Of a stretch of DNA of 64,000 nucleotides, positions 54,066 through 64,000 are shown piece by piece. The stretch covers positions 15,190,330 to 15,254,329 of the forward strand of contig NC_037648.1 in NCBI RefSeq assembly GCF_003254395.2. The letters are read 5' to 3'. The notes under the pieces were generated by a model, which was not told the origin of the DNA, made no database searches, and saw only the letters and a list, made by a program, of their open reading frames with translations. The position numbers and the translations under genes were made by a program. Numbering within the stretch: the stretch's first letter is position 1; each line of letters begins with the position of its first letter. The stretch comes from Apis mellifera. Its lineage: Eukaryota > Arthropoda > Insecta > Hymenoptera > Apidae.

Positions 54066-54813
54066 ATGATTCCTTTCAGGAGTTTTATTGTTAGAAGTTT
54101 TTCAACGACTTCTAATAAAATCGCTAACCTCGTTAAGGTACATATATATGTATATTTTGATAACTTTTCTTTTAAATAAATGAAATTCATTATAACTTTA
54201 TCATTTATTTATCTTTTATTCGTTTATTATCTTTCTAATTTATCTGTGTTAAATTATACAATATAAATATTCTTAGAAATGGTATATCGAAAGTGCTGTT
54301 ATCAGAAACACATATGATGTTGGTGATTCCACAAAGTGTTGAATGATTATAAATGAATGTCAACTATGATTTACAGAAAAACAAAGTTGTTGTGTTCATG
54401 AAAGGTGTTCCAGACAGCCCTAAATGTGGCTTTAGCAATGCTGTTGTACAAATATTGAGAATGCATAATGTTAAGTATGATGCTCATAACGTTCTTGAAG
54501 ATGAACAACTCAGACAAGGTTAATAATCTTTAAAGTGCAAGTTACTATATTTTTTAGAACTAAACTTTGAATATAATTTAATTAAATTTCTCTAATAAAT
54601 GACTATTTATTATATTTTTATTTAGGTATTAAGGATTTTTCCAACTGGCCCACAATACCTCAAGTATTTATAAATGGAGAATTCGTAGGTGGATGTGACA
54701 TACTTTTAGAAATGCACAGAAATGGTGAGCTAATAGCTGAATTAAAGAAAGCAGGTATAACAAGTGCACTTTTAGAAGAAGATGAATCTCCAGAGAAGAA
54801 AACCAAAGATTGA
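54066..54813 (+). CDS. GLRX5: Mitochondrial monothiol glutaredoxin, GLRX5 type (three exons)
   Basis: Coding exons are 54066-54137, 54377-54518 and 54626-54813, joined by GT-AG introns of 239 and 107 nt (phases 0 and 1). They give a 133-residue protein. Residues 1 to about 20 (MIPFRSFIVRSFSTTSNK) are basic, Ser/Thr-rich and free of acid residues, as expected of a mitochondrial presequence. The thioredoxin fold follows: KVVVFMKG (27-34), the monothiol active site CGFS with Cys41 (41-44), the cis-Pro motif WPTIPQVFINGEF (79-91) and the glutathione-contacting GGCD (93-96). The tail is acidic then lysine-rich. Family knowledge: GLRX5/Grx5 proteins use glutathione to bind a bridging [2Fe-2S] cluster and pass it from the ISCU scaffold to later mitochondrial Fe-S assembly factors. 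The length and all key residues are intact. This ATG was chosen because it gives the presequence and lies in frame with the CGFS exon. A cytosolic CGFS glutaredoxin (GLRX3) is unlikely because there is no N-terminal thioredoxin domain. Confidence 0.95.
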
Positions 54814-54850
54814 GAATGCTTGATAATTTAGTGTGTTTATGTAATTTGTA

Positions 54851-54900
54851 AATAAAATATCGTTTATTCAAGGATAATTATTAAATTTTGTTATAATAAA
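54851..54900 (+). terminator. Poly(A) signals of the glutaredoxin gene
   Basis: AATAAA occurs at 54851-54856, 38 nt after the stop codon, and again at 54895-54900. T-rich sequence follows both. These give a short 3' UTR of roughly 60-120 nt. Which one is used cannot be told from sequence. Confidence 0.7.
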
Positions 54901-57900
54901 AATTTTGTTGATTTATATACATTCATATTGAAAATTTATTATTATTTCAAGAAAATATGGCAGAAGTTATGCCTAAAGATTATTTATCAATTTCAAATTA
55001 TGATATCTGAATGTGTTATAAAAGTTGCTATTAGGTTCTTACATGCCTTCTTCGTATCGAAAGAAACAGCAATATACATATTTAGAAGTAAAAAGTGGAT
55101 CAAGGTTACTCGTATATCGCAGCGCAGGAGCTTCCGTTTTGCGTGCATATGCATGCGTGACTATTTATTCTTCCGCATTGCGTTTCGTATTAATGTATGT
55201 AAAATCTAAAAAATCTTTAATATAAAACATTTTTACAAAATTTTTATCAAAAACTATTGTTTCAACATCTTTTATCTGTATCCTAAGTTCTTTTTATATA
55301 CAATTTTAATTTCAATACATATAATTTCTCTTTATGTATAATCTAATTACAATTTTATCAAATTTTTATTTATCTATATTTTTTCTTAAATACACAAAGC
55401 TGCAACTTTATTATAATTTTCATTGTTCCTAAATACATATACTTTAATTTAATTTTAACATTATTATTTAATATATTCTCTTCAATATATCAACTAAGAT
55501 AAAATGCTATAATAAAATACTAGAACAAATCAATGTTTTCGTGTATCGATGTTAAACGATAATAAATCAATCGTGAACTTTTTCGTTAACTTTACTGATG
55601 CGTAGTAAAGCGTATATAAAAGTACATTTGGCCATCGGCCAATCGAATCTTCGAGAGTATTTTATCCATACATAAGTGGCAAAAAATTGCGTAATTAATT
55701 TCATACAACTGTTTTTTTTTTACTTCTTCGCGAATTCACTCGATCAAACGTGAATTGAATTGTTGACAAAGAAGGATAAATGCAAGTTAATGTTTTTTTT
55801 TCGATTACCTCGAGCGGACTATGGATCACAATGGTGCTATTTCATAAAATTTTTACGAGAAAGAAAATATGGGATTAAGCGAAATATCTTGGCTGGCTGA
55901 TTTCATTGTTACTATTCTTGAATATTTTTATGATGTAGAGGAATAATGGTGGTATCTTATTTCGAGTTATGATTCAATATAGGAGAGATTTCTTGGAGAC
56001 GACATGTATTATTAAAACTATTTATACAATTATGACAGTATTAAAGACATATATTAAATACATCCTGTGAGCTACGACATTGCAACGCATATAATTTATT
56101 CTGATGATGGTAAAAGAGAGAATTGAAAAAGATTGAAAAAAGTAGGCAAAGTAAAAGGAAAAGAGGGAGGGAAGTTAAAAAACGATAGGATGATACACAT
56201 AGTTAACGAGCATGAGACTCTGCTTCTTGATGACAACGAAAGAAGCATTGATATTCGTGGCACGATCGTATGCCGTATTATTTTGCTTTTTTCAGGCAAT
56301 GAGGGCTCGCCGGGCGAATCTTCGCACGACTCGTCATTTGGTATGCCATTAATTAATTTAGTGCCTCGAGAGCCAGCCAGACGTGGCTCGCAATTAGTGT
56401 CTTAGAGAATCAAAGAGTGTACACATGCGCTTGTGTAAATATTCTATAGGCGAATATGAATCCAGAAGCTATCACACTCTTTTTCATATAATATCATCAA
56501 ATCATCTCATCATTCTGAAAAATATTAAAATATAAATTCGTTTAAAAATAGAATTCTCCAGATTTGATTCTAGAAATTATTTCTCACTAGTATGTATCGC
56601 ATTAAGTATGATTACCTTAAAGTAATTGTTATTTCACTTTCAAATAGATTAACTTTCAAATAAATGGTATATATATTAATCGAATAATTGTCACGAATTA
56701 TTCTTTAATCTAGTTTTATTTTTTTATTTTAATTCTAGGTTTTATAAATGTAGATCACTATTGCGATAGAGCAAGTGCATATTTCGCAAGAACCAATGAA
56801 AATAAAGCGATCAGTAAGGTGGCGCCCTCTTTTCAACAACTTCGATCGAACTTCTATCTCTCTTCTTTTCTCTTTATTCTTTTTTCATTTTTTTGCACTT
56901 TTCAAGTTTCTTTCTTTCTTTTTTTTTTGTAATTGAAACATGCTCATTTTTTGTAATTTTTATTCCTATGAAAAATATTCTTTGATTAATCACAGTATTA
57001 TAATCTCTAATTCAAAAAAAAAATATTTATATAATATAGTTAATACAGAAGTTATCTTCCTATTTCATTTTACTAAATTTAAGTATTTTATAAAGAGTCT
57101 CTTCGAAATTTAAGCAACACAGGTAGCCAGGATTCGAAGAATTAATTAATTTCTTGAAATTTCTAATTCACATCTTCCTATATTATATGATAAATATTTT
57201 CTTCATTAATTATTCGTCATTTTAATAGAAAATAAAAAGAAAAAAATTTCAATTAAAAAAATTCTCGCGCTTTTAAGATAGAATATAAAAGGAAACTTCG
57301 TTAATACGTTTGGAGGAATTAACACTTTGAATCAAGTAACTTTGTGATTGTACATTGTTTAAGTAATTATAGGATCGTTGGTTGTAAGCTGTAAACAGCT
57401 CGGCCGGAAATTCGCGGATAACGAGACGCCTGTGGCTCTAACCTGTCTCCTTTCCGCTCGCGAATTCTTGCCGCGCGTACACGCACGTACATGCATTGTA
57501 TCTCCATTAATCCAATAAACCCAATGAATCCAAATTTACTCAGAAATGTTGGAAATTCTCACTCGAATTCTCTATTCTCTATTCTGTAACAGAATAACAA
57601 GTATTTAATAATCTTGAAATTTATTTTGTGCAAAAATATCGTAATATTATGATTTACATTCAATCGTATAATTTCGTATTGTTTTCATTCCGTTGTTTGT
57701 TTGATGGAAGTAAATGTTCTTCGCGACGTAGAACAGAAATGTGGGTCAACGGTGATCCACGTGGCACGAAACGTGATACGACGACAATTTTCTTCGTCAC
57801 GTATATCCTTAACGTATTTTTTTAATCCTTTCCGTATGAAATGTTTTTTATTGAATTCGTTTAATTTTCCTTGACAAACTTTAAACATTTATAACATCGT

Positions 57901-58230
57901 GATTAAGAATTTACGTTTTAAATCAGTTTCCCCTTTACATTGTAATATGAAATCCTCGTGATGAAATAACATTTAAACTCTTGATAGTGACGCACTATAA
58001 TTGAAACTAAGAAAAATTCTGTCTTGTTAATCGATTAAAGCTATCCCAATCAGATGTTTTTACTCTTCGAAAAACATCTCGGTGTGCAAAAAGGTTATTA
58101 CACGTTGTTTGCAAATTAAATTTTCTTCGTGCAACTTTTTTTACTTGTTACTTGTTAAAAAACAGAAAACTTGAACCGATTGAAACATTGACATTTCGAT
58201 AAAGGGAAGCTGAAAGAAGAAAGAAAACTT
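54901..58230. other. Non-genic stretch downstream of the glutaredoxin gene
   Basis: No supported gene. It contains a TATA-type promoter candidate at 55613 (separate entry), a purine-rich run at 56106-56190 and a GC-richer patch at 56270-56400. A GGTGGCGCCCTC string near 56819-56830 resembles an insect insulator-type site. Confidence 0.55.
55600..55650 (+). promoter_or_regulatory. TATA box with TTGGCC inverted repeat
   Basis: TATATAAA at 55613-55620 is followed 7 nt later by the perfect inverted repeat TTGGCC-ATC-GGCCAA (55628-55642), whose right arm contains a CCAAT pentamer (55639-55643). No exon is identified downstream, so this is only a candidate core promoter. Confidence 0.35.
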
Positions 58231-58379
58231 GTCGTTTCTAACCCTGCGAAGAGAGGGAAATCTGAAGGAATCGCGAGTCGAAATCATGTAAGAGCGCGAG
58301 CGCCGCGCCACGGGGATTAGAAGGATACTGCGAGTGGTGGGAGAAAGTACGTGTGGAGGGGATAGCGGTATCGGGGTTG

Positions 58380-58560
58380 GGGTAGTCAGCGCCTCCACAA
58401 AGGGTGAGTCTCAGTTGCCATTCGGACAGCCTACTATACGGCTGGGTTTCGAAAACCCTATGCGCGCGGGTATATATGCTGATCGGCGCGCGCGCGAGTC
58501 TCGTCGCATACGTACGCACGATTAGATAAGGACGATCCAGGCATGTGTAGACTAGAACGT
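58380..58560 (+). promoter_or_regulatory. TATA-type promoter candidate
   Basis: TATATATG (58471-58478) lies in GC-rich sequence. A perfect inverted repeat GGGTTT-CGA-AAACCC sits just upstream (58444-58458). An alternating GC run (GGCGCGCGCGCGAG, about 58485-58498) follows where the start site would fall, about 25-30 nt from the TATA box. A sequence matching the splice donor consensus, AAAGG|GTGAGT, is at 58400-58409 upstream and would belong to another transcript. No first coding exon is clear. Confidence 0.45.
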
Positions 58561-61271
58561 AGACGTTTGCTACTTTGAAGGATCAAGCTTGGAAACGGGG
58601 ACTAGTAAAAGTAAAAATTTGGAAAATTTTGCAAGAACCTGGGAACAAGAATCGATCCTCGATGGAAGATTCGCCTCGATATCGCCCGTCTCGTTAATCG
58701 CGATTCTCTCTGTTCGGAGTTGGCGAAACGTGTCCGGGACGCGTTGCCCGAACGCGTACCGCAACCGGTCAGCGCGTGTGCACCCGACCACGATCGATCC
58801 TCGGGGCGATACGATCCAGAAACGCGATGGACGGAACCACCCTGCTTAACCATCACAGATAACGAAGATCGGCCACGTTTCATAGGATATTAAATCTTTA
58901 TCGGTAACGATTCAGAATACGCAATCATATCATTCATTCTTCGATACGTACGATATCGGTGATGCCTATTCTTGGAATGATCATCATTGCGGTCGCGTGG
59001 TGCGCCATCGAACTCTGCTTTTCTCCTTTTTTTTCTCTTTCTCTCCCCTTTCGTTTTCGCGATCCGTCCAATTTTCTTCATTTTTCTTACACGATTTACA
59101 ACACTCGATATCAGTTATTTGGAATAATAACAATAACAGAGAATTGGACGATATGGCTAGATAGATGGAACAGTTTATGGAAAAATATTTACATACGTAT
59201 GTATGTTTCGAATTCTGCGAAGTGGACCGCCCCAGTACGTTCGACTGATTGATGAACAGAGAGACGTGGATTGTGCCAAACGACAAAACGACGATGTGGA
59301 AACTTGGGGGACAAGGTCAGGGAAGATGTGGTGTGCTAGAATCGCAATCGATATGTGTAAGAATCGTAGAGCATCATTTTCGATCAAATACTCCAATTCA
59401 ACCGAGTAAAGTTGAAACAGAGAGAAGTGGAAGTAGAACGTGGATCAATCGGTGGAGACTAACCTCGAGAGGCAACGTTAAAAAGCGTACGTTAGGTAGA
59501 CAGGTCGGGACAGAACCAAACAGAAATCAGACATTATAGTGACAATTTTTCCCACTGACTTTTACATACAGTTCTCTGAGAAACTTGACAAAGAAAATTT
59601 CACAAAGGTTTCTCCTTTAAACTTTGCTCTCTCTTCTATCTAGTTTGTTCTTTTTCTTGTAGATTTTTTTAGTTCCTCGATAATCATTATTTTATCATAA
59701 TTTTTTTGAAACAAGCGTAGATGAAAGAGCACTGATGACTGACTCGCTCACTGCAATTCTGCATCATTGAGAAGGGAAAATATTTGGGTCATCGAAGATT
59801 AGGGAGGCCCGAAATTCTTGTCAATTTCAAGAATTCCTTTTCCATTCCAAGTCATCGAGGTCATTTCCAAAATATCGTTTCAAGCTTAGAATTTTCAAAA
59901 TTTTTTCCCATCTTACTATCTTCCAAATTTATCCAAAACTCTTTGAACAATCACATCAATTTCCATTATGTTTCCTCATTGACTCGATCGATACGAAATA
60001 GATCCTTTTCTTTCCATCAAAAATTTGCATAAACCTGAAAATTAATTACCATTAATTGATCTTGGAAAAAATCTTTTTTGCAAATTATTCCAACAATAAA
60101 GCAGTTAAAAAAAATATTTAATTCAATTCTTGACTTCGGGACTCGAGATTCGTCCAAAGTTTTGTCAACAAAAGGGAACGATTTCGACAACGTTTACGAT
60201 GATTATCGGCCGTGTCGCGGGCTTTCTTTCTTTTCGGTAGTTCTGGATTTCTGCCAAATTCGCCGGATTGGTGATACGTGCATTTTCAATACCATAGACT
60301 TTTTTTTTCATCTATGTACAGTTCCATCTACCATAAGCGAACACATATCACCTCGTGTATATCCTTTTCAGTGGTCGTTTTATATTCCTCCTCGTTTGAT
60401 CGTGGATATCCGAGTTACAAGGTACATTGCATCCAATGTTGTATCTGAAATGAGTTTTTAATTATTAGACTCAGATATAATGCAAATTATATATACTCTA
60501 TATACTTATATATAGATATATACTTATATATACTATAAATTATATATACTAGATATCATGGGATGGAATATTAATAAATGTATGGATTAGAAAAATAAAA
60601 GGCGGAGATCGCATTGCGTCACCGAATTTATCGGCGTCTCTCCCTTCCTTACCGATAGATTGGGTTATGAATTTGCCTGGCCTCCCGTGGGAAATCGAAA
60701 ATTGTACACACACTGTACACATTGTATAAACCTCGTGGCCCGAATTTCACACAACACCGATCTGTTGCACCTCTACCCTCCCTCATTCATTCCTTTATCC
60801 TTCTCTTTCAACCTCCACAATCCTCTTCTTCCTGCAATTTTTCACACGCTTTTTAACTCCCTGCACGATGTAAAAAAAAAATGCAACGAAACAAAGTCAA
60901 AAAATTTCTCTTAAACTTACATTATATTGTTACTTACTACTTTCGACGTCCATCTTGGAAAGAAAGATGCGTGGAACAAGTCATTTCGACAAATTTTTTT
61001 CGACGATTATTCCATGGAGTCCGGAGATCGAGTCGATGATCGAGAGCTGAAAGATATAAAAGCAACGGTCAGAATAAACGAAGGGGGATATTCTTCCGCG
61101 GCGTCCTACATGCCGGCCATTGCACAGACGATCTGGCGTCGGTCGATTTTATAATTTATGTCGCGGGATCCCCGAAATGGCTTTACGATGGCGGTGCCCC
61201 CGTGGCACGGATCGCGGAAAACGGACGTTTGCGTATCGCGAAACAGGGGCATTTGCGCGCGCTCACCAATG
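58561..61271. other. Region downstream of the promoter candidate; no gene resolved
   Basis: Moderately GC-rich to about 59540, then AT-rich, then a CpG island at 61010-61290. Frames of 68-97 codons occur on both strands but none shows splice support or recognisable domains. Parts may be untranslated exons. A TA-rich stretch is at 60480-60560. Confidence 0.45.
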
Positions 61272-61290
61272 ACGTCATCCCGCGTTACGA
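61010..61290. promoter_or_regulatory. CpG island with CRE at its right edge
   Basis: A CpG-dense block (e.g. TTCCGCGGCGTCC, GCATTTGCGCGCGCTCAC) ends with TGACGTCA at 61270-61277 in the context CCAATGACGTCATCC, so a CCAAT pentamer overlaps the CRE. No TATA box is evident. It is a candidate promoter in either direction. Confidence 0.4.
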
Positions 61291-61962
61291 ATTTACCGAT
61301 GGAGTAATGCGAACTTTTCAATCGAACATACGCAACGTGTCTTCTCGCACGAGCGAGATGAAATGTAATCAACACGGACGAAATTTTGAAAAATGGTTTT
61401 CGATGAAATGGTGGATTCGTGTCGAGTAATATTCAAATAACCCTTTTTTCTTTTAAATCGACGTGGATTATTCAAAAGATCTATGTATATATATATATTA
61501 TTAATTTCTAGGCATAGTTAAAATTTCAAATATGTTAATTTTATTCCTTCCCGAACGTATTAATGTAATCATTAATATCACTCTTGTTTCTCCGAGCTAT
61601 TTATCAATCTGTCAATCACGTCATCCTGCGTTACGAATTTACCGATGGAGTAATGCGAACTTTTCAATCGCAAGCGAACATACGCAACGTGTCTTCTCGC
61701 ACGAGCGAGATGAAATGTAATCAACACGGACGAAATTTTGAAAAATGGTTTTCGATGAAATGGTGGATTCGTGTCGAGTAATATTCAAATAACCCTTTTT
61801 CCCTTTAAATCGATGTAGATTATTCAAAAGATCTATGTATATATATTATTAATTTCTAAGCATAGTTAAAATTTCAAATATGTTTTTATTCCTTCCCGAA
61901 CGTATTAATATAATCATTAATATCACTCTTGTTTCTCCGAGCTATTTATCAATCTGTCAATC
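61272..61962 (+). repeat. Two-copy tandem duplication, 346-bp period
   Basis: Copy 1 runs from about 61272 and copy 2 from about 61617; GTTACGAATTTACCGATGGAG falls at 61284 and 61630. Both contain AACGTGTCTTCTCGCACGAG and CTATTTATCAATCTGTCAAT. Copy 2 carries a 4-nt insertion near 61670. The copies differ by few bases, so the duplication is young. Confidence 0.9.
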
Positions 61963-61987
61963 TCGTTTGCCCTTTGCCTTCCCGCAG

Positions 61988-62227
61988 GTGCAAGGTAAAG
62001 CCGAAAACGCAGTCCAACGTGGAGGAAAGTGGGAAGGTCAATCGATCGCCTTTGAAACGGAACACCGACTTCTTCTTCATCTTCTTCTTCTTCTTCCAAC
62101 TCCGTCGGCCATCGAAAGTTTCGAAAACGGTCCTCCGTACGCGGAGATATTTAAATCGATGTCGGAAGAGATTTCTATTCGTTTTATTAGAAGAATACGG
62201 CCACTCTTTCGTCCATCTCTCGAAGGG
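61988..62227 (+). other. Candidate exon after a strong 3' splice site
   Basis: A near-ideal acceptor (ttgccctttgccttcccgcag, AG at 61986-61987) stands immediately after a 346-bp tandem duplication. Two frames are open downstream: one starts VQGKAENAVQRGGKWEG and stops at 62228-62230, the other starts CKVKPKTQSNVEESGK and stops at 62313-62315. A CTT microsatellite inside both frames argues for caution. A donor AAGG|GTAACG lies at 62228. The frame cannot be decided from sequence alone. Confidence 0.2.
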
Positions 62228-62540
62228 TAACGAGGATGATTTTCTCTTCGAGGAAAATGAACATTTTTTTCAGAGTGCTTGCCACTGCCAAAGGGCCACT
62301 TTATCCATCTTTTAATTGCTCCTCCTCGTTACACTCGTAGGGCGTGAATTCAATTAAGCTGAATAGGTAGCCCCGTTTTTTCCATATTGCATTGCAAAGT
62401 GATGGACGACAAGTAGGGCGACGGAAAGTGATCCCAAGTGCGATTATCGCGTATATAAGAGTAATATTCTCCTTCGTCTTTCCACCATTCTTATCGTGAT
62501 AAAACTTCTGATCGATCGATCATTCGCAATGGACAAAGGA

Positions 62541-62558
62541 GGGGAGGGGAGGGGAGGG
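62541..62558 (+). other. G-quadruplex motif
   Basis: GGGGAGGGGAGGGGAGGG: four G runs of three or more with single-A loops, an ideal intramolecular G-quadruplex pattern on the plus strand. Confidence 0.8.
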
Positions 62559-62803
62559 TGGCAACCGCGGTGCCAAAATGCTCCCCTCGCGGAAAATGAT
62601 GGGCCACCTTGAGATACGGTTTTCTCTCTGGTGCAAAGAGGCAAAGAAATCCGGGTCACCTCTTTCCTCCGCCACGGTCTTTGCCCTTTTTTTCCTTCTC
62701 CTCGAACAGCCATTCCTCCCAGCGACGAGCTGATCTCCCGGAAGTGTCGCCTCCGGTACGGTTCTCCCCGTGTCGGCGACGACATACGAGGAAGAACACC
62801 GAT

Positions 62804-64000
62804 CGTTGTTGCAAAATGGAAAATCGTTGTCTCCACTTCTGATAGTTCGCTCAGACGAAAAATACCTCCCATCTTCTGTAAATAAAATACCGATTATTAT
62901 CCATAGAATTTATTCGAAGGGGAAAAATTTTGATAGATACTTTTTACCTTCTTAGAATTTTAAAAAAATAAATACCTCTGATCTTCTGCAAATTAAATAC
63001 CAATTATTATCATATACAGGGGAATTCTTTTTATCTTTTTATGATAGAATTTCGTCCAGAATTTAAAAAAAATAAATACTTCTGATTTCTGTAAATTAAA
63101 TACCAATTATTATCATGTACAAGGGAAGTTTATTCGAAGGAAAAAAATTTTGAAAGATTTTTTTTACCTTCTTATGAGAAAATTTCAACCAGAATTTTAA
63201 AAAAATTGTTGTTGGAAAATGGGAAATCATTGTCGCACTTCTGATAGTTCGCTCAGATGAAAAATACCTCTGATTTTCTGTAAATTAAACACTGATTATT
63301 ATCCAAACAAGGGAAATTTATTCAAAGGGGGAAAATTTTGAAAGATTCTTTTTACCTTCTTATGAGAGAATTTCGTCCAGGATTTTAAAAAAATAAATAC
63401 CTCTGATTTTTTTTATCTTCTTATGAGAGAATTTCATCCAGAATTTTAAAAAAATAAATACCTCCAATCTCTGCAAATTAAATACCGATTATTATCTATA
63501 CAGTTTATTTGAAGAGGAAAAATTTTGATAGATTCTTTTTACCTTCTTATAAGAGAATTTCATTCAGAATTTTAAAAAAATAAATACTTCTGATCTTCTG
63601 TAAATTAAATACTAATTATTATCATGTATAAGGGAAGTTTATTTGAAGGGAGAAAATTTTGAAAGATACTTTTTACCTTCTTATGAGAGAATTTCATCCA
63701 GAATTTTAAAAAAATCGTTGTTGGAAAATGGGAAACTATTGTCTCACTTCTGATAGTTCGCTCAGACAAAAAATACCTCTGATCTTCTAAATTAAACACT
63801 GATTATTATCCAAACAAGAGAAGTTTATTCGAAGGGGGAAAATTTTGAAAGATTCTTTTTACCTTCTTATGAGAGAATTTCATCCAGAATTTTAGAAAAA
63901 TAAATACCTCTGATTCTTTTTACCTTCTTATGAGAGAATTTCATCCAGAATTTTAAGAAAATAAATATGTCTGATCTTCTGTAAATTAAATACCGATTAT
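62804..64000 (+). repeat. Nested tandem repeat running off the window end
   Basis: A basic AT-rich unit (AAATAAATACCTCTGATCTT, then TAAATTAAATACCGATTAT, GGGGAAAATTTTGA, TTTTTACCTTCTTATGAGAG) recurs at irregular spacing of about 60-130 bp. A longer unit carrying GTTGTTGGAAAATGGG and TGATAGTTCGCTCAGA recurs at 63206 and 63716, a 510-bp higher-order period. The same two landmarks occur once at 62804 at the edge of unique sequence. The array continues beyond 64000. Confidence 0.9.

Larger units (their letters stand above)
61963..62803. other. GC-richer stretch with splice acceptor and G-rich run
   Basis: It contains the candidate exon at 61988-62227 and a G-quadruplex motif at 62541-62558. The 142-codon minus-strand frame at 62444-62872 runs through the C-rich complement of the G run and into the repeat seed. 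I do not support it as a gene. Confidence 0.45.

Noticed and set aside
59249..59539. 96-codon plus frame downstream of the 58.5 kb promoter candidate
   Set aside because: Overlaps another open frame, has no splice signals tying it to the promoter and no recognisable motif.
62444..62872. 142-codon minus-strand frame
   Set aside because: Runs through the complement of the G-quadruplex run and into the repeat seed; no domain or splice support.
62870..64000. Possible CRISPR-like repeat/spacer array
   Set aside because: Eukaryotic context, irregular unit length, no unique spacers of constant size, AT-rich tandem structure.

Overview
The window looks like nuclear DNA of an AT-rich insect, most likely a bee (Apis or a close hymenopteran relative). 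It is about one third G+C by eye. Long A/T-dominated stretches alternate with short CpG-dense patches, TA/CA/GA microsatellites are common, and the one certain gene is split by short introns (239 and 107 nt). There are no bacterial-style operons, ribosome binding sites or CRISPR arrays. The species is an inference from composition, not from a diagnostic sequence.

The window is gene-poor. The only protein-coding gene I can call with confidence is a three-exon gene on the + strand at 54066-54813. It encodes a 133-residue mitochondrial monothiol glutaredoxin (GLRX5 type, CGFS active site) with a poly(A) signal just downstream. Everything else is non-coding or at most isolated exons of genes whose other exons lie elsewhere. 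Open frames of 60-100 codons are expected by chance about as often as they occur here, so I list only a few candidate exons, at low confidence. The best are a 51-codon phase-0 exon at 7722-7874 (+) and a coiled-coil-like piece at 47085-47247 (-) that reads as one protein only if three single-base frame changes are allowed.

Region by region: 1-12.6 kb is AT-rich with CpG patches near 0.5, 3.2, 4.0 and 9.3 kb; the 4.0 kb patch has a CRE next to a perfect 18-bp palindrome. 12.6-17.3 kb is the densest run of CpG and pyrimidine-rich patches and contains a duplicated module (13.65 and 16.62 kb). 17-39 kb is mostly AT-rich filler with two local duplications and CpG patches near 21.5, 26.7, 36.6 and 37.2 kb. 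39.6-40.9 kb is a three-copy tandem repeat. 41-53 kb holds CpG/pyrimidine patches, microsatellites and the coiled-coil remnant. 54-54.9 kb is GLRX5. 55.6-62.5 kb has two TATA-type promoter candidates, a CpG island, a 346-bp tandem duplication and a G-quadruplex run. 62.8 kb to the end is a nested tandem repeat that continues past the window.

The genes do not form a pathway here. The recurring theme is regulatory: six copies of the palindromic CRE TGACGTCA, mostly in CpG patches, plus hairpins, alternating purine-pyrimidine runs and strand-asymmetric pyrimidine tracts. That would fit large introns or intergenic control DNA. I did not find a clearly novel multi-gene system.
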